Notes: generated from the sequence alone by a model not told the origin. Numbered from the stretch's first letter, positions 9,567 through 18,119 are shown. The stretch is DNA of 64,000 nucleotides from Fermentimonas sp. (GCA_015478775.1 JADMKP010000010.1:422593-486592), one strand, 5' to 3'. Numbers and translations: made by a program.

Positions 9567-11951
9567 TTAATAACCATAACCATACTTTTTACCTAAAGCA
9601 TATCGATAATCAGTACCGTTGAGGTCTACATAATTAAGTATGAAATACATATTATTTAATTTATTATCTTGAAAATATTTATTGGCATCTTCAATATATT
9701 TTTTAGGAGTATAACCTGAACGTGTTACATAAAGACTTACATCAGCTAAACGGTTAAGCAAAAAACTATCTGAAACCAATCCAATAGGCGGTGTATCAAT
9801 AAATATATAATCATACTCTCCTCTTAATTTTTTTATTAGATCATCGAGAACAGATTTTGCTAATAATTCATTTGGATTTGGTGGTATAGCACCTGCGGTT
9901 ATTATTGAAAGATTAGGATGAATTCCTGAAGGTTTTATTAATTCACTCATTTCGAGAAATCCTGATAAATAAAGTGTAATTCCTTGTTTGTTTTCTAATG
10001 TAAGTTCTTTAGCAAGTTTTGGTTTTCTAATATCAAGCTCTACAACAATTACTTTTTTATCGAGCAATGCCAGACTTAATGCAAGATTTAGTGAAATAAA
10101 TGATTTTCCTTCTCCGCTAATACTGGATAGCATATTGACAACTTTCTTCTCCTTACCATCGATTACGAAAAGTAGATTTGCTCTTAAAAGACGAATCATT
10201 TCATTAAAACTATCGTTACTGTTTTCTTTTACTGCAACACCATGTATCTTTTCGCTTTTGGGTATTTCTCCTAGAACAGGAATAGAAGAAATATCTTCAA
10301 GATCATCTTTTGTATCAATTTGATAACGAAGTAAATCTTTTATTTTTATTGCAATTATTGGTAAAACAACACCCACAAAAAGTGCAATTAAAAGTATTAG
10401 TTTAATACTAGGCCAAACCACACCCATTACACTAATATTATCTATTATTTTAGAGTTTGGTTCTACACTCGTCATATTCATAAATCTCTCTTCCTTTTTT
10501 TGAAGTAGATAGAGAAACAACTCCTCTTTTATGTCTTGTTGTCTCATTAAATCTGAGAAAACTCTTTCTTGTTGCGGAATTGCTCTAACTTTTGCATTAT
10601 TTCTAGAGTATTCGGTATTTATATCTCTTAGTTGAATTTCCAGATTGTTTTTTTCGTTGCGTAAACCCGCAACAACTGAACTATAAGTGGTTTGTAACTG
10701 GTTATTGAGGTCGATCATCGATAGGTTACTGCTAGAAGCAATACGAGATAGTCGGTTTCTCTCAATAACTAAATTATTATATGTACTTATTTGACTGTTA
10801 AGTATAGGACTATTTATACCTGAATTTGCAGGTATCTGTTGATTTACACCGTTGAGTTCTACAAAATTAAGCACATCTGAAATAATACTGTATTGAGATT
10901 CAATATTCATCCTCCTCTGACCTATATTGGCTAACTGAGAGTTATATAATTCACCTTGAGCAGAGATATTTGTAAGTCCTTGTGATTGTCTGAAATTTTG
11001 TGTTTCGTCTTCAACTTGGGAAAGTTCTGCACTTAAGTTTGAAATATGTTTTTCGATCATTTGAGAAGTTTCACTAGCAAGTTTTTGCTGATCTTTAATA
11101 CCTTTTTCATTATAGGTAATAATATATTCTGATAAAAAATCTTTTCCAAGTTCTATATTTTCTGCTTGAAGAGTTATATTAGCTACAGAGGATGTTTTTG
11201 ATGTTAACTCAATTTCAATTTTACCAAGATAACTATTTGCAACAGTAAGAGGATTAGAAATATATAATTTCATTCTCATATTTTCAACGACGGTAGCTTT
11301 GTTCTTTATTATTTCTAATTTTCCAAAAGGTAAACTTACTGTGTGATCATTCTGTGAAACTATTATATTGAATCTTTCTTTCTCGTATTTACCTGAAAAA
11401 GTAAACAATCCTTTTTCATTTATGAATAAATCTATTTCTATAGGACTATGTAGACTCTTTAGTGTATTCTCGGAAAGAATAATTTTTAGAGGACTTTCAT
11501 CACCATATAACACTGCCGATTTATGATAAAGTAAGTTAAAGATAAGGTTGTCTCCATTACCAATTTCAAAGGGTAAAATTGGTTCCATTTCATAATATGT
11601 TACATATAGACCTAATTTTCTGATAACATCTTCAACAATAAGCGATTTTTTTAATATTTCTACTTCGTTATCTACATTGCTCCTACGAGTAACAACTCCC
11701 ATCTCTTTAAACACATTAAGCTCAGTAACTCCTCCACGCTGATCATCATTGAAGACTATAGAAGTCGCAATTTCATATTTTGGTAAAGTGAAGAATATAT
11801 AACTAAAAGCAAGTGCTAATGTGAGAAAAACACATAAGACAAACCATTTCCAATAGGAAAGGTATTTAAGTAGAATGGCTAATATATTTATAGGTTTTTC
11901 AGCCATTAGTACAAACTCTTCTTCAACATTCGATATTTTATTCAATGTCAT
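9567..11951 (-). CDS. wzc: Wzc-like polysaccharide co-polymerase with BY-kinase domain
   Basis: This 794-residue protein has a Wzz-like N-terminal half with membrane segments near residues 35-55 and 510-535. Between them is a periplasmic region with long coiled coils (about 270-480). The C-terminal cytoplasmic kinase carries the Walker A motif SISGEGKSFISL, Walker A' VVVELDIRKPKL and a Walker B-type DYIFIDTPP. The last residues are a tyrosine cluster (DYRYALGKKYGYGY), the autophosphorylation site of bacterial tyrosine kinases. It controls chain length and export together with Wza, encoded just upstream, at the inner membrane. Confidence 0.95.
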   Translation of the reverse strand: MTLNKISNVEEEFVLMAEKPINILAILLKYLSYWKWFVLCVFLTLALAFSYIFFTLPKYEIATSIVFNDDQRGGVTELNVFKEMGVVTRRSNVDNEVEILKKSLIVEDVIRKLGLYVTYYEMEPILPFEIGNGDNLIFNLLYHKSAVLYGDESPLKIILSENTLKSLHSPIEIDLFINEKGLFTFSGKYEKERFNIIVSQNDHTVSLPFGKLEIIKNKATVVENMRMKLYISNPLTVANSYLGKIEIELTSKTSSVANITLQAENIELGKDFLSEYIITYNEKGIKDQQKLASETSQMIEKHISNLSAELSQVEDETQNFRQSQGLTNISAQGELYNSQLANIGQRRMNIESQYSIISDVLNFVELNGVNQQIPANSGINSPILNSQISTYNNLVIERNRLSRIASSSNLSMIDLNNQLQTTYSSVVAGLRNEKNNLEIQLRDINTEYSRNNAKVRAIPQQERVFSDLMRQQDIKEELFLYLLQKKEERFMNMTSVEPNSKIIDNISVMGVVWPSIKLILLIALFVGVVLPIIAIKIKDLLRYQIDTKDDLEDISSIPVLGEIPKSEKIHGVAVKENSNDSFNEMIRLLRANLLFVIDGKEKKVVNMLSSISGEGKSFISLNLALSLALLDKKVIVVELDIRKPKLAKELTLENKQGITLYLSGFLEMSELIKPSGIHPNLSIITAGAIPPNPNELLAKSVLDDLIKKLRGEYDYIFIDTPPIGLVSDSFLLNRLADVSLYVTRSGYTPKKYIEDANKYFQDNKLNNMYFILNYVDLNGTDYRYALGKKYGYGY

Positions 11952-11977
11952 ATATATGAATTTTATCGTATTTGTAA

Positions 11978-12778
11978 TTAGCGTGTCAAACCGAAAATAG
12001 TAGTTGCCAATGTAGCTAGTGATATCAATACACCTAGAGTTGATATTCTAAATGACTCAGCTGCTCCAAATTTAGATGAATTAGCTTTTGCTTGATTTGG
12101 TTCTACATAAATCACGTCATTTTGCTCCAAGAAAAAAGCAGGTGAAGTAAATACATTTTTATCATTGAGATTGACTGTATATATCAATCTTTCACCATTT
12201 ATTTCTTCTCTTATGACTTTTATATTATCACGACGACCATATATTGTTAAATCACCGGCCATAGACAAGCCCTCCAGTATAGTCATTCTTTCATTTTCTG
12301 TTCTAAATTGTCCTGGACGATTTACCTCACCCAAAACATTTACTGAATAATTCACTATCCTAATTGTAATTATAGGCAGTTCTTCAATAAAATAAGGAGT
12401 TAATTTTTCTTCAATCAATTCTTTTAATTCTTTGGTGCTTAGCCCCATGACTTGGATAGTTCCAAGAGAAGGGAAATTGATATTACCATCCTCATCTACT
12501 AAATAATTCTGTAGCATTGGTTGTGATTGTATATAACCAATGTTGGTATTAAGTTGAGGAGCTATGAGGTTGTACCTTCTAGATGCTTCTGGTTCGCTAC
12601 TTACAACACTTATTATAAGAAGATCGTTAGGTTTAATTTGAGCATCGTAATCAACAGGTATTATCCGTGTTGGCTGAGTACTAACTTGTTGGAAATAGGC
12701 AATATTTTTCACTGGAGTACACGAAAAAATAATGAACGTAAAAACCCATAAGTAAAATGCTTTCTTCATTTTTAACAT
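11978..12778 (-). CDS. wza: Wza-like polysaccharide export lipoprotein
   Basis: This is an outer membrane polysaccharide export protein of the Poly_export/SLBB type. A lipoprotein signal (MLKMKKAFYLW...IIFSC) ends in a cysteine, followed by YDAQIKPNDLLIISV, the Poly_export opening. An SLBB repeat region follows (INVLGEVNRPGQFRTE-like, residues about 165-230), and the C-terminus has one hydrophobic helix. I chose 12778 (12769 is also possible); the frame extends to 12847 but those residues precede the signal peptide. It is the first gene of the capsule operon. Its promoter lies about 150 bases upstream. Confidence 0.92.
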   Translation of the reverse strand: MLKMKKAFYLWVFTFIIFSCTPVKNIAYFQQVSTQPTRIIPVDYDAQIKPNDLLIISVVSSEPEASRRYNLIAPQLNTNIGYIQSQPMLQNYLVDEDGNINFPSLGTIQVMGLSTKELKELIEEKLTPYFIEELPIITIRIVNYSVNVLGEVNRPGQFRTENERMTILEGLSMAGDLTIYGRRDNIKVIREEINGERLIYTVNLNDKNVFTSPAFFLEQNDVIYVEPNQAKANSSKFGAAESFRISTLGVLISLATLATTIFGLTR

Positions 12779-12903
12779 ATTTTTAATATCCAAGTATATA
12801 GATGACATTTTAATTTCATATATGATATATAAACTCATAATACGCACTTATCTAAAATACAGTATGAAAAATGCAAAATAAAATTCTGCGACACCTTAAT
12901 AAT

Positions 12904-12922
12904 CTTAACTAATTTAGTTAAG
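12904..12922. repeat. Palindrome at predicted start of capsule transcript
   Basis: CTTAACTAATTTAGTTAAG is a 9+1+9 inverted repeat. It lies 5 bases beyond the minus-strand TAnnTTTG box, so it would overlap or immediately follow the transcription start. A near copy occupies the same place in the second operon promoter (17076-17092). It could be an operator, or a hairpin at the 5' end of the leader RNA. Confidence 0.6.
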
Positions 12923-12927
12923 TGCAG

Positions 12928-12984
12928 CAAATATATGCAGCTCCACACATATTTCAAGAATATTTTTGCTTACATAATATTACA
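12928..12984 (-). promoter_or_regulatory. Capsule operon promoter with TGTAA direct repeat
   Basis: On the minus strand there is a TATATTTG -7 box (12928-12935), a TTG at 12955-12957 with a 19-base spacer, and 12 bases further upstream a direct repeat TGTAA-N5-TGTAA (12970-12984). The -7 box matches the Bacteroidetes consensus TAnnTTTG exactly. The repeat centre is about 55 bases before the predicted start, a good place for an activator. The same arrangement recurs at 14656, 17099 and 18054. Confidence 0.72.
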
Positions 12985-13371
12985 TTCTTGTTTAGTATTT
13001 GTTTATGATTGTTTGCAAGCAATGGTTTGAACTAAACACATTTTTAAAACTGTTCTAAATAGTGAATTTATCATAGTTAACTCAATATAATTCTTTATAA
13101 TTTGAACAAAATAGAAGCTATTTAATTGTTCTTTAGAGTGATATTGTAAATTAAATGTAGTATTTTTATAAAACAATCAATAATTGAACAAGCTACATTG
13201 AAAGGATTTACTTCTCATCCGAATTTAAATTATTCAAAATTTCATCGACCACTCAGGATTAATTCAAATCAATATAGCTACATAATAACATTTTTAATAA
13301 CGTCTTGTTTCAATTCATTTTATGATTTGTAATGAGACACAAATAAACAAACTACAATACATTTTTAAATT

Positions 13372-13821
13372 ATGAAACAGTTAATATTTTTATTAGGGTT
13401 CATTGCCCTAGGAGTTTTTGCGTCTTGCGAGAGAGATTCAACAAGTCTTGAACTTCCCAATACAGTTAAAGTTGATGGTTTATGGGAAGTAATTGCTTAC
13501 AACGATTCTATGGCAATTTCAACACCATTTTCTATTCAAACATTGACTAGGGAAAATTCAATGGGGAGAGACTCTTTAGTAATTAAAGATTCACAGAATG
13601 AATTTTGGAACTTTCAAGTTAGTTCAGCTGTGAACAAAAAACTGGGTGCGTTTGAAACTGAATTATCTTCATGTGAAGTCTGTGAAGAACAAATAGGTAT
13701 AATTGTATCTAATGGAAAAATTATCAATAATGATAGTATTCATTTCGAAATAAAATTTGAGGACGACGAAACTCCTTTTGCAAACAATTACATAATAAAA
13801 GGTCGTCGTGTAAAAGGATAA
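13372..13821 (+). CDS. Small lipoprotein of unknown function
   Basis: This 149-residue protein opens MKQLIFLLGFIALGVFASC, a lipoprotein signal with cysteine at residue 19. The mature part has a lipocalin-like feel (VDGLWEVIAYND, later a KNEFWNFQV-type strand and NYIIKGRRVKG end), but I do not recognise a family. It is the only plus-strand gene among the polysaccharide genes and is convergent with the first PAS-LuxR regulator gene, 30 bases away. A pair of cysteines (CEVCEE) could bind metal or form a disulfide. Confidence 0.75.
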   Translation: MKQLIFLLGFIALGVFASCERDSTSLELPNTVKVDGLWEVIAYNDSMAISTPFSIQTLTRENSMGRDSLVIKDSQNEFWNFQVSSAVNKKLGAFETELSSCEVCEEQIGIIVSNGKIINNDSIHFEIKFEDDETPFANNYIIKGRRVKG

Positions 13822-13823
13822 TT

Positions 13824-13843
13824 AAAATAAATCATTTTATTTT
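13824..13843. terminator. Possible bidirectional AT hairpin
   Basis: An 8-base inverted repeat, AAAATAAA / TTTATTTT, with loop TCAT sits exactly between the convergent lipoprotein and regulator genes. It has A and T runs on both sides. The stem is all A-T and therefore weak, so its role as terminator is plausible but unsure. Confidence 0.35.
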
Positions 13844-13851
13844 CACTTTAA

Positions 13852-14631
13852 CTATTTAACTAACTTACTGACGACTAAATCTTTTAGTGTGTCAACTAAT
13901 TGTTTTTTATTAAGTATATCAAGTTTTCTATTAATGCGATGAATTGTTACAAAAACAGAATCTAAAGTTCTGTTAGTAATTGAAGCTATATCCTTACTAT
14001 CCATATCATTTACAAGTAATCCACAAAGTATTACTTCACGATTGGATAGTAATGGAAATGCTTTTTGAATAATTTTTAACTCTTTCTCATAATAAACCAA
14101 GTCATCCAAGGTTAACTGCTGATTGCTCTCTTCTCTAAAATATTTCTTCATAACATTATCTAACATTGTCTTTCCAAAACTATTAAGATATGGCTTGAGT
14201 TTTGCGACTTCATCTCTTATTAAATATAGTGATGATATTGAAGCTACTAAATATTTTTCAGATGCTTTTGAGAAATGGATTAAGAATATCATTCCCAATT
14301 TTAGATTATGTATTCGAGACAATGAAAAATTAATGATTTCGTGTTTACCATTGAAAAGAACAATGTGTACTTTATTATCAATAACAATATCTTTTTCTAT
14401 TTTTTTAATTATATCATCTATGTAGGGATTAATTTGCTTCCATCGAACCAAATTAAAAACCTCACCTTCTTTCATTTCTAAAATTTCATATGCTTTATTA
14501 TTTAAAATGACTTCTAAACTATTTGAAAAGAATAGTGCAGTTGCGAAAGGAATTTCGTTAATATTGACTACGATATTCTCATCGGATTGATATTTCTTAT
14601 CAACTCCAATCTGAATTCTTTGGGTACGCAT
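13852..14631 (-). CDS. PAS-LuxR family transcriptional regulator 1
   Basis: This 259-residue protein has an N-terminal PAS-like domain (about 20-130; EIPFATALFFSN, VILNNKAYEILEM, GKHEIINFSLSRI), a linking helical region, and a C-terminal LuxR-type helix-turn-helix (about 190-250; LSNREVILCGLLV, SKDIASITNRTLDSVFVTIHRINRKL). It has no receiver domain, so it should sense a ligand or partner through PAS. A paralog lies at 17235-18026; over a 62-residue stretch of the DNA-binding domain about 44 residues are identical. Both genes have a promoter with a TGTAA direct repeat, the same box as the polysaccharide operons, which suggests self-control and control of the neighbours. Confidence 0.85.
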   Translation of the reverse strand: MRTQRIQIGVDKKYQSDENIVVNINEIPFATALFFSNSLEVILNNKAYEILEMKEGEVFNLVRWKQINPYIDDIIKKIEKDIVIDNKVHIVLFNGKHEIINFSLSRIHNLKLGMIFLIHFSKASEKYLVASISSLYLIRDEVAKLKPYLNSFGKTMLDNVMKKYFREESNQQLTLDDLVYYEKELKIIQKAFPLLSNREVILCGLLVNDMDSKDIASITNRTLDSVFVTIHRINRKLDILNKKQLVDTLKDLVVSKLVK

Positions 14632-14655
14632 TGTTTTAATTTTTAAAATGTGTCA

Positions 14656-14721
14656 CAAATATATAATAAATGAAGATATATAAATGATAGTAAAGTAATA
14701 GTATGCTTACAAAATCTTACA
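14656..14721 (-). promoter_or_regulatory. Promoter of regulator 1 with TGTAA direct repeat
   Basis: The minus strand has TATATTTG at 14656-14663 and a TGTAA-N5-TGTAA repeat at 14707-14721. The start codon is only about 18 bases after the predicted transcript start. There is no good -33 box, as expected for an activator-dependent promoter. The repeat is 51 bases from the -7 box, ten (one helical turn) more than in the operon promoters. The regulator 2 promoter has the same distance and an identical TGTCACAAATATATA context (plus strand: TCACAAATATATA). Confidence 0.65.
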
Positions 14722-14913
14722 CTATTTTGACTTCATTCATTCTGATTTACTAAAAATAATGCAAAATAAAGATCTCAAATTTCATTTAAGAGAAACTTTA
14801 TTTTATTTACACTTAAACTACTTTGTACTGTATTACAAACAAATAATTCTAAATCATATTCGTTACAATTCTTACAAAATATTGTTCTTAACAAAAAATA
14901 GTACTTTATAATT

Positions 14914-15534
14914 TTATTTGGTACTCCTTATATAATGAGCTGGATTTCCAGCCCAAATTTCATTTTCAGGAATACTTCTAGTAACAACAGAACACGCTCC
15001 TATTATTGAGTTGTTGCCTACACTTACCCCTTTTAATATAGTGGTATGTGCTCCAATAAAGACATTGTTTCCTATTATAACAGGCTTACGCATAGTATTT
15101 GTTGAATCGAACTCTTTTAATTTTCTAATTTCAGGATTTAATGAGTGAAAGTCAGTATCATAAATACATACCCCACCTCCAATTTTTACATTATTACCAA
15201 TTTTTATACTTATGGCAGAAAAAAGTGTAGTTGAACTTATTCCTACATTATCTCCAATTATTAGTTTAGCATTATTATCAACAAATAAAATACATCTTTG
15301 TACTCTTCCAATAGGATTACCTCGAAGGTTATTATTCATCGAAAAATTATTACCTATTATACACTTTCCTTTTGGTGCTACAGACACAAAGGGTACTCCA
15401 TTGGTATTTATCTTTTTAAAATCGACATTATTACCTTTAAGTATAATAATAGAAAGTATAAAGTTAATTTTACTTTTAAAATATCTATTGATATATCTAA
15501 CTGATTTAAAAACTATAGGGAAATAATATTTCAT
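14914..15534 (-). CDS. Left-handed beta-helix O-acetyltransferase
   Basis: This 206-residue protein has hexapeptide repeats in its second half: LIIGDNVGISS, IKIGNNVKIGGGVCIYDTDFHSL, VIIGNNVFIGAHTTILKGVSVGNNSIIGACSVVT and the closing ENEIWAGNPAHYI. The D-x-H (TDFHSL) and GNPA motifs are typical of the NodL/LacA/CysE acetyltransferase group that moves acetyl from acetyl-CoA to a sugar hydroxyl. It overlaps the upstream glycosyltransferase by 4 bases, so the two are one unit. A probable job is acetylating the polysaccharide or its precursor. Confidence 0.88.
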   Translation of the reverse strand: MKYYFPIVFKSVRYINRYFKSKINFILSIIILKGNNVDFKKINTNGVPFVSVAPKGKCIIGNNFSMNNNLRGNPIGRVQRCILFVDNNAKLIIGDNVGISSTTLFSAISIKIGNNVKIGGGVCIYDTDFHSLNPEIRKLKEFDSTNTMRKPVIIGNNVFIGAHTTILKGVSVGNNSIIGACSVVTRSIPENEIWAGNPAHYIRSTK

Positions 15535-16790
15535 CTTTTGCGAATAATGTTACTGTAAATATCTAATTGAGTTTTAAGAACTTTATTCTGATCATTTCTT
15601 TTAAATGCCTTTTTCCTAGCCTCTAAAGATAAAATATCTGCCAATTCAGGATTTGTAATGATCTTTTCAATATTTCTTGCACAGTCCCAATGATCTCCTG
15701 ATGGGAAATAAAGTGCCGATATACCATGTTCAGCTAATTGAGGCATAGCACCAGAAAATGAAGCTACCGTAGGAACACCCACCATCATAGACTCTGCCAT
15801 AAATAAACAATAAGTTTCAATATAAGAAGGAACCACAACAACTGATGATTTATGCATTTCTTTAATAATCTCATCAGAATTCAACATACCAAGCCATGTA
15901 ATTGAATCGGTCACACCTAGATTTTTTGCTTTTTTTAATAGCCAACCGGTATAACCGTCTCTTATAATTCCATACTTCCTATTAATTTGAATACCTCCTC
16001 CAATTTTCAGTTTTATATTGGGATATTTTTTTTTCAGGATTGCCAATGCTTCTATAACAACATGCAATCCTTTATAAGGTATTGCACCCGAGCATGATGT
16101 AAAAACACTCATTTGATTGTTATTTCCTGATCTTTTCCATGCAGATGTTTCACTAAATTCCCTTCGTAACATTATTCCAGTTTGAAAAATAGAACTTGAA
16201 TTATTTACACTTTTTATGATAGAATGTACCCAATCTGACTGAACAGATATATTTTCAACTTCACGTAGTAATCTCAATTCATGTTTCCCTCTTTTTTTAT
16301 ATCTTCTTCTAATAAAATAAGGATGATATTTAGGTTTTAGAATTTCCTTTAAATCAATGCATTTAATTAAATCCATAAAGTTTAGGCCACCATAATAAAA
16401 TTTCACATAAGCAAATAAGAGACCTTGAATATCTAATAACACAGGAGTTTCAAGTTTTGCTTCACTTACTACAAATGCAAACCCATTTTCAGTACCCCAT
16501 ATATGAATTAAATCGGGCTGAATTTCATTGTTAATTTTTTTTACGAAAGATAGAAGGTTTTTAGAACCCCTATGGTATATTTTACGTTCTTTATGGGGTA
16601 TGATCCATTGAGTTATATTTTTAGAGTTTTTTTTTGTTATAGATTTTACATTTCCATAAGTCACATTATATAGCTCAATGTTTTCCATTTCTGCTAAAGC
16701 ATTTCCCATAGATATCAACCAGGTTCCTGTAGTTTTAATTTTTTCGTCTGAAAACAGAGCTGAACAAAACCAAATTATTTTTTTCTTCAT
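15531..16790 (-). CDS. Glycosyltransferase, family 4-like (GT-B)
   Basis: This is a 419-residue GT-B enzyme. The opening KKKIIWFCSALFSDEK and the LIHIWGTENGFAFV stretch belong to the acceptor domain. The C-terminal donor domain shows SGAIPYKGLHVVIEALAIL, LKIGGGIQINRKYGI and SSVVVVPSYIETYCLFMAESMMVGVPTVAS, the EX7E region of GT4. It heads a two-gene unit with the O-acetyltransferase. Its promoter lies about 300 bases upstream with a long leader. The substrate is unknown. Confidence 0.9.
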   Translation of the reverse strand: MKKKIIWFCSALFSDEKIKTTGTWLISMGNALAEMENIELYNVTYGNVKSITKKNSKNITQWIIPHKERKIYHRGSKNLLSFVKKINNEIQPDLIHIWGTENGFAFVVSEAKLETPVLLDIQGLLFAYVKFYYGGLNFMDLIKCIDLKEILKPKYHPYFIRRRYKKRGKHELRLLREVENISVQSDWVHSIIKSVNNSSSIFQTGIMLRREFSETSAWKRSGNNNQMSVFTSCSGAIPYKGLHVVIEALAILKKKYPNIKLKIGGGIQINRKYGIIRDGYTGWLLKKAKNLGVTDSITWLGMLNSDEIIKEMHKSSVVVVPSYIETYCLFMAESMMVGVPTVASFSGAMPQLAEHGISALYFPSGDHWDCARNIEKIITNPELADILSLEARKKAFKRNDQNKVLKTQLDIYSNIIRKR

Positions 16791-17075
16791 ATTATAATGA
16801 CTTTGTTATTTTTAGTTTACTCAAGATAAGCGTGAGTTTACAACCTACACCATTTGAAAGCTACCCCTTTAAGGAAAATCTTTGATTAGACTGCTAAATT
16901 AGTTATTTATGACAAATTGGGAGGGCTATACAAGTAGGGAAGGCTACAATTCATGTTCATATAAATTAAATTGATAAATATATAAGGACGCCTAAGAAAA
17001 TGCACATAAAAGACAATGAAATTAATATAAACATCTATTTAAAAAATATTTTGACTATCCCGCAACTCAATATTA

Positions 17076-17092
17076 TTAACTAGATTAGTTAA
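17076..17092. repeat. Palindrome at predicted start of second polysaccharide transcript
   Basis: TTAACTAGATTAGTTAA is a 7+3+7 inverted repeat. It sits 6 bases beyond the -7 box, just as the related palindrome at 12904-12922 does in the capsule promoter. It is absent from the two regulator promoters. Confidence 0.6.
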
Positions 17093-17098
17093 GGATAG

Positions 17099-17154
17099 CA
17101 AATATAGAATTCAATAACTGAAGACAATAATTATTTTGCTTACATAATATTACA
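17099..17154 (-). promoter_or_regulatory. Promoter of second polysaccharide unit with TGTAA direct repeat
   Basis: The minus strand shows TATATTTG (17099-17106), TTG at 17125-17127 (18-base spacer) and a TGTAA-N5-TGTAA repeat at 17140-17154. The 18-base string GCTTACATAATATTACAT is identical to the one in the capsule promoter, and the distance from TTG to repeat is the same. The flanking sequences differ, so the shared parts look functionally kept. Confidence 0.72.
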
Positions 17155-17234
17155 TTGGAAAATAAAATGATGTTTTTTAGAAGATAAAACTATTTATGAA
17201 ACTCAATTAGAATAAAATCTTTTCATAAAATTAT

Positions 17235-18026
17235 TCAATATTTTTTTTGTTCAATGACATTAGAATTAAAAATAACTTCTTTAAGGGTTTCAGTAAGTTT
17301 TTTTTTATTATTTAAATTTAGTTTTTTGTTAATCCTATGTATAGAAACAAAAACAGAATCAATCGTTCTATTTGTTATCGAGGCTATATCTTTAGTTTCC
17401 ATATTATTTATAAGTAAACCGCATAATATAACTTCTCTGTGAGATAAAGCAGGAAAAGCTCTTTGAATTTCACGTAATTCCTTTTTATAGTAAACAATAT
17501 CATCGAGCGTAAGTTGCTGGTTATCATCTCTAAAGTATTTCTTCATCAAAGATTCAACCATATTTCTCCCTGTTCTATTAAGATAAGGTTTTAGCTTAGA
17601 AATTTCATCCTTGATATTATAAAGTGATGAAATAGAAGCAGTTGAATATTTTTCAATTGATTTAGTGAAATTAAGAATATAGATATTATTTAAATACGTA
17701 TTTTTTATATGAGCCATTGAGAAATTTATTATCTCGTGTTTTCCATTTGGCAAAACAATGTGTTCTTTCTGATTCGAAATAATATCTTCTTTCCCATTAA
17801 TGATTATATCAGTGAAATTATTGTTATTCCTCTTCCATGATTCAATATCAAATGGTTCACCTACTTTTAATCCCAAACATTCGTAGGCACGGTCATTTAA
17901 AATTACTCTTTTAGATTCTAGAAAAAAAATAGCAGTTGGAAAGGGAATTTCCTCAATACCTACTATTATTTTTTCTTGCAAATGAACAAACTTGTCCAAT
18001 TGAATTTCAACATTTTGAGAATTCAT
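17235..18026 (-). CDS. PAS-LuxR family transcriptional regulator 2
   Basis: This 263-residue paralog of the regulator at 13852-14631 has the same plan: a PAS-like N-terminus (EEIPFPTAIFFLESKRVILNDRAYECLGL, GKHEIINFSMAHI), a helical linker (about 140-190; LKPYLNRTGRNMVESLMKKYFRD) and a LuxR-type helix-turn-helix (LSHREVILCGLLI, TKDIASITNRTIDSVFVSIHRINKKL). It lies just upstream of the glycosyltransferase/acetyltransferase unit, in the same orientation. The DNA-binding helices of the two paralogs are nearly the same while the PAS parts differ more. This suggests that both read one box but answer to different signals. Confidence 0.85.
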   Translation of the reverse strand: MNSQNVEIQLDKFVHLQEKIIVGIEEIPFPTAIFFLESKRVILNDRAYECLGLKVGEPFDIESWKRNNNNFTDIIINGKEDIISNQKEHIVLPNGKHEIINFSMAHIKNTYLNNIYILNFTKSIEKYSTASISSLYNIKDEISKLKPYLNRTGRNMVESLMKKYFRDDNQQLTLDDIVYYKKELREIQRAFPALSHREVILCGLLINNMETKDIASITNRTIDSVFVSIHRINKKLNLNNKKKLTETLKEVIFNSNVIEQKKY

Positions 18027-18053
18027 CTTACGCAGTGATTTTAGAATTTGTCA

Positions 18054-18119
18054 CAAATATATAAATTCTTGTTTATTTTACTACAATTTTATTTATAATA
18101 AAACTTACAAAACCTTACA
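18054..18119 (-). promoter_or_regulatory. Promoter of regulator 2 with TGTAA direct repeat
   Basis: The minus strand has TATATTTG at 18054-18061 and TGTAA-N5-TGTAA at 18105-18119, 51 bases apart exactly as for regulator 1. The predicted leader is about 20 bases. No strong -33 box is seen. Confidence 0.65.

Larger units (their letters stand above)
12848..13371. other. Intergenic region with the capsule operon promoter
   Basis: This 524-base AT-rich gap holds the minus-strand capsule promoter, its direct-repeat box and a palindrome at the predicted transcript start (all listed separately). Between about 13000 and 13371, upstream of the plus-strand lipoprotein gene, I see no gene and no convincing promoter. 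The sequence around 13307-13331 (TTG, then ATGATTTG) is one base off the Bacteroidetes spacing rule. Confidence 0.6.
16791..17234. other. Intergenic region, long leader of the second polysaccharide unit
   Basis: About 300 of these 444 bases lie between the predicted transcript start (near 17092) and the glycosyltransferase start, giving an unusually long 5' leader. No coding frame is convincing. A CTGCTAAATTAGTTATTTATG string at 16891-16911 resembles a palindrome-bearing string at 18137-18155 upstream of regulator 2. Whether the leader carries a regulatory RNA is not visible. Confidence 0.5.

Noticed and set aside
13144-13162. TGTAA ... TGTAG on the plus strand upstream of the lipoprotein gene
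   Set aside because: The spacing is 11 instead of 10, the second half has a mismatch, and no promoter of the right type follows.
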